Shown one piece after another: positions 60,058 through 64,000 of a stretch of 64,000 nucleotides of DNA. Every line of letters begins with the position of its first letter. Within the stretch, counting starts at the first letter, position 1. The DNA comes from Entonaema liquescens. Lineage: Eukaryota > Ascomycota > Sordariomycetes > Xylariales > Xylariaceae. Under the pieces are notes generated by a model. The model was not told the origin of the DNA. It worked only from the letters and a program-made list of their open reading frames with translations, and searched no databases. The DNA lies in NCBI GenBank assembly GCA_902805475.1, contig CADCSX010000002.1:372001-436000 (forward strand), written 5' to 3'. The position numbers were made by a program, and so were the translations under genes.

Positions 60058-61093
60058 CGTGTTGGGGAACTAGGAGATGCGCGGTCGGCGACGATCTTTG
60101 GAGGGGTGGGCGGGAGCTATAGGTCAACCTTGCTTCAGGTGTGAATCATCAGGCAAGGTCTGGGATAAGATTGATTACGAGGTAGAATGAAAGGCAATGA
60201 GGATATGCTTGCTAGATTTAGGAATGGAGATAGAACACCGAACACCTTTGTAGATAGTTAGAATGTGAAAAATTGTTAGATTGTCAAATTGTTAACATGG
60301 TCTTGTTCAAGTCAGGGTTGCAAGTGGAACGATGACTTATGAAATTATGCGCTAACTCAAGGTACCGTGATTGAGGTTCGTGTTTCTGGCGGAAATTTAC
60401 AGGTAATGTGCAGGTGGTAATGTTGCTTCAGCTCGGCGGCAGTAGACCGTTCCTTCTGCACGCGACGATTGGTGGGTCCACCTTAAGTTTATATGCGAGC
60501 CTACCTCTACAAGTACCTCAACAGTACTAACCTTTTAGTGCATGCATCGTATTGTATTTTACGCAGCTACGGTAGCCTAAGGTGTACCTGCCTTTGGCCT
60601 ACCTTACCCTATCTCCGGTGGCATACAGCGACCCCACCTCGAAAGGCTTGTTGTCATGTACTATTATGTACTTATCCGCTAACCAATCAATCGTCTGATT
60701 CTGTAGGGAAGCCACTGTTCTAGAAGCACTAGAACAATTCCAAAATCGTCTCTACAAACGCCCCATGGCGTTACTGTGCTCCACAAGTCTACACGTTCGT
60801 TTACCTATTTGCTTAGTTCCATCAAGTATACCTCGAGGCACATAAACTTTCAAACTGTTTCAATGATAGGTCGAGTTATACCGATCCAGATATAGATCGA
60901 TTATACGAGGATGGATTTTATAGCTTTGGATACGTTACTAAAGAGTAGGAAGCCACATTCGTCTCATTCGAAAATATCTGAAGGGTAAGGTAATTTATAA
61001 AGGTCACATTAGGACTAAGACTTCATCAAATCAGAAGTAAACTACCTAACATACATTCACTACTATGAAATGTTCAAATATACAGGATAAATA
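60058..61093. other. Spacer between MSN5 and DPH7
   Basis: MSN5 promoter side on the left and DPH7 3' flank on the right. No supportable gene. Confidence 0.5.
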
Positions 61094-62438
61094 CTAGTAT
61101 TCCCATAAACACAATAACTTATCATAAAAACTAGTTGATACACACCGGAGGTTTCCATCTCTCATCTCAGAACCCGGTTGAAAATCGCTCCCGTAGTTCA
61201 TGCTCTTGTGTTCCTCAAACCGGCCTAATATTTTGATCCCGCAAAGCTCGGGCTCCGTACCACCCGAGATCTCGAGTACCCGTGATCCCGCATGCATACA
61301 TGAAGCAAGAATAAAGACTTTCCACTGCTGGTCCTCCCCTTGGACATATTCTGTGGCCTTTTCGAGTCTTATCAGTTTAAGTCTCCATACACCTCCTTGT
61401 AAGTTCTGCTCTGCTAATAACCTTGGTCTATAAGGAGGGGGACCATTCCTCCGCTCGTCGAATGCGTATACTCTAACAGAGTCATCGTAACTTCCAGTGA
61501 TAACCACAGATTCGCGTAATGAGATTTGCAGATCGAGAGGAAGTATAGCCGTTACGCCTGCTTCATGACCTTTGAACACGATTGGCGGATACGAGGTCTC
61601 TATTAAATCCTCTTCAACATCACTGCGAGCTGGATAGTACGCACAGTTCGTCGTGAGGAGCTTAGAGTCATCGCCTCCTGAGAATACTGCGAACTGCTCA
61701 GAACTTTCTTCCGGAGGGCCTCCCTCGTCTGAGCTAGACCTGCTTGGCGCCAATGACGAAAATGCCACCGTCCAAGCTTCAAGGGTGTGAGTTATTACAG
61801 GCCCATCGCTCGTTTTAAAGGTGTCCCAAGTGTCAGTCACCCGTAAGATATGGACCTCGTAGTTAGAAGTTGTGATTGCTAGGAGCTCGGGGATATGTGG
61901 ATGCCACGAGCACGACAAGAATAAAACTCCTTCACCATCACCAAGTGGTTTATGAGTAATGATTTCTTTTAAAGAAGCTGAAGATTCTTCTGAAACGGAA
62001 AGGTTGAAGAACGAGAGGGTTCCAGTACTGGAAACGATAGCCAGTACAGTAGACCTTTCTCGACTAGGATGGAAGTGAAGATCAAGGATAGCAGAGGGGT
62101 AGAGAACAGTTTGTACGTGTTTTCTATCCGATGGTGAATTTGATATTAAAAATGAATAATAGAGATAGATAGGTACATGTCACTTACATATCTGCATTCT
62201 CTAACAGTTTGAAGAGAACAAGACTACCATTCCGAGTCTGAGTCTTTTTTATCTGCTGTGGCTCATTATCATAAGCTTCGGTGGTAACTTCCGCCTCCGC
62301 TTTATCCTCTTTCTCTAAGTTATATGTCCCAACGACAAAATAGTCGGGATGACTTGGACAGAACTCGATACAACTTGGGGGTAGGTCCAGGGTTAGTGAT
62401 TTCATCAGCGGCGTGATGCCACGTCCGTGCGTATCCAT
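61094..62438 (-). CDS. DPH7: Diphthine methyltransferase-like WD40 protein (Dph7/Rrt2)
   Basis: Two exons (62438-62188 and about 62124-61094), roughly 426 aa. Dph7 removes the methyl ester from diphthine on eEF2, the step before final amidation to diphthamide, in the cytosol. WD-type blades: LPPSCIEFCPSHPDYFVVGTYNL (first 20 diagnostic), AILDLHFHPSRERS, SCSWHPHIPELLAIT, FKGHEAGVTAILPL, VVITGSYDDSVRVYAFD and a C-terminal STSFYDKLLCLWEY. VFSGGDDSKLL and the GHEAGV/GSYDDSVRV pair are characteristic of this family. With the acceptor at 62125 the frame meets a TAA at about 62101-62103, one base out of phase with AILDLHFHP. Either one extra A, a local sequence error, or a different splice (for example an acceptor at CATCCTAG near 62055) is needed. 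The start is the first ATG in frame. Confidence 0.87.
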
Positions 62439-63180
62439 GACGTTACACCGTAAGAGGCGTTTTGGTCGCGTTTAGACTCGTCAACGGAGAATATGTCAGC
62501 AATTAACGTCATTGAGACATAAGACACGCTTCGATTGTAAATATTTAGCCCCGCGTAGACGTCGAGAAAGAATTGTTCCCCCCTCAATTTTTTGAAATGG
62601 CTTTTGCTTTTTAGAGGAGATAGTGGAGACCTAAACTAAAAAGTGGAACGTTTAGAGCTCTATGCCGGTTTCAAAGAGCGGCTCGGAATCATCCCCGCTG
62701 AATAAACCCTGGAACACAGCCTTGTTATTGGACCCGGTCCAATTAGCGCCCGAGCGCCTGGTTCCTGTACAGTAGACCTGCAGCCATTTCGATGTTCCTC
62801 TTATAGAAGTACTGTGGTAACAAACCACGCTGCACAGCTGCACAGCTGCACAGCAAGAACGAGGGGAGTCGGACCCTTCGACTAGCAACAGCACGTCAAT
62901 CACCAAGCAACCCTTGTCTCATGGCGCCAGGGCCTTTGGGTTTTGGACTAGTTGACTTTATGTTTCCAATATTCCAAGTCTGACTCGTATCATTGACAAT
63001 TGACATCTTACATAGTGCAAGTTCTACCCTCCCCAATCTTTCTCAACTAATTAGTTAGTTATGCGATATTTACTCTTGAGTCTTTCATCACTTCTATAAC
63101 TATTCCTATTCTCATTGTAGGAACTGCTGTTGTCTATTCAACGTACCTAGGTACATACTCATATATTTTAAATTACAGCC
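62439..63180. promoter_or_regulatory. Divergent promoter region, DPH7 and DUF1917 genes
   Basis: A 742-bp spacer between two gene starts in opposite directions. Contains a CAGCTGCACAGCTGCACAGC direct repeat near 62829-62852. No named site and no gene supported. Confidence 0.45.
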
Positions 63181-64000
63181 ATGAGTTCCGAGGACTCAGA
63201 TTTCTATGGTGGAGATATTCGGCCTCTTTTGACTAACGCTGGATTACTAATTTGAAATATTAGGCGACGACGAAGTTCTGGCAGACCTCAAAGCCAAAGT
63301 CAAGATATTCGACGTTGAAGCTTGGTGGGAACAATACCGAACTCTTGATACACCGCTCAAGATGCAGGCCCAAAAGAAGGAAGCCGTCGACATCTCTCAT
63401 CTACACAACCCATATGCCAGACTTAAAAACGCTTGGCAACTCACCGAGACTATTGAGGAATTCGTGCAACGCGTGCCGCCTGCAACAACAGACGAAACGC
63501 CAGAAGATCCCTGGATTTGGGTGTGTAATCCGTACATCCAACGCAAATCGAAACATGAAGCAAGTAATCAGATGATTCCCGGCGGCGAAAATGAAGCCCC
63601 CGAAGAGATTGGAGCAGACGTGCCTAGTGTGGTTGAGGGTGGGATGGCAAGACTACATCTTGCCTCGGAATTCATCGACGCATGCAAGAGATCAGGAAAC
63701 CAGCCAGGTATGATCACCCGGGAATGTCGGAAGGCCGGCTTAGACGCAACCAAAGATATTCTCAACCTCGCAAGGGCACTGCGTGTGAGATGCGGCAAGG
63801 CAAGTAGTTTATCTCATATGAGTATGTGTTTGAACAATCATTTCTGATATATGTTAGTGGATGCTGTTCTGTTCCGTCTTTCAAGTCAACGAGGTTTGGG
63901 AGATTGTCGCCAAAGCCACGGCAAATAATGAGCTTGGAATTGGTGCCAAGGTGGCGCCACGATCGACTACTGATAAGAGGACGGACCGCCTCATCTGTGT
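63181..64000 (+). CDS. DUF1917/UPF0696 (BLES03-like) protein, 5' part
   Basis: Exons 63181-63208, 63264-63799 and 63858 onward; the gene continues past the right edge. The protein starts MSSEDSDFYGDDEVLADLK, then KAKVKIFDVEAWWEQYR, HLHNPYARLKNAWQLTETI, PWIWVCNPYI, MIPGGENEAPEEIGADVP, VEGGMARLHLASEFIDACK, LNLARALRVRCGKWMLFCS and VNEVWEIVAKATANNELG. This is the order seen in DUF1917 proteins (fungal relatives of human C11orf68/BLES03), with an eIF4E-like fold; function unknown. The first donor is GTGGAG. The second intron has a GC donor (AAG|GCAAGT) and ends TTAG. Both choices restore phase and family motifs. Confidence 0.88.

Overview
The window is nuclear DNA from a filamentous ascomycete (Pezizomycotina). 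Support: genes carry many short introns of about 50-125 bp with GTRNGT donors, CTAAC-like branch sites and YAG acceptors. There is an intron-bearing tRNA-Pro. The gene set includes fungus-typical families (Slm1, Ldb17, Msn5, DUF1996, DUF1917). Some repeat copies show one-directional C-to-T/G-to-A decay that looks like repeat-induced point mutation (RIP). TAGGTA-rich spacers suggest a Sordariomycete-like genome, but I cannot name the species.

Layout. 0.6-13.4 kb holds accessory or metabolic genes: a secreted DUF1996 protein, a secreted GH29 alpha-L-fucosidase, a membrane-anchored DUF676-like serine hydrolase, a DJ-1/PfpI protein, a haloacid-dehalogenase-like hydrolase and a stand-alone HNH protein. 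14-26 kb is housekeeping: TSR3 (18S rRNA modification), a GGA clathrin adaptor, mitochondrial IF-2, a fungal membrane protein and a PP28-like phosphoprotein. 26-31 kb is gene-poor, with decayed AT-rich MITE copies and one tRNA-Pro. 31-40.5 kb holds a small nuclear-type protein, a CorA-like membrane protein and a type II membrane glycosyltransferase-like protein. 40.5-45 kb is a gene desert. 45-64 kb holds GAR1, an Slm1/2 orthologue, an Ldb17/SPIN90 orthologue, an intact MITE, the exportin Msn5, the diphthamide enzyme Dph7/Rrt2 and the 5' part of a DUF1917 gene that runs off the right edge.

The genes do not form one pathway. Nothing here looks like a secondary-metabolite cluster, mating locus, NLR/HET island or other dedicated novel system. 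The most useful observations are these. (1) There is a 586-bp non-autonomous element with 50-bp inverted repeats and a perfect 8-bp target duplication. (2) A second 308-bp MITE family has one intact copy and two copies decayed only by transitions. (3) Single-base losses recur at short G/C runs inside four otherwise conserved genes (six sites), which points to consensus errors rather than biology, and DPH7 has one more frame break of a different kind. (4) The DUF1917 gene has a GC-AG intron.

Exon boundaries were read by eye from splice signals and frame continuity. Where a total is given, the exon lengths sum to a multiple of three unless stated.
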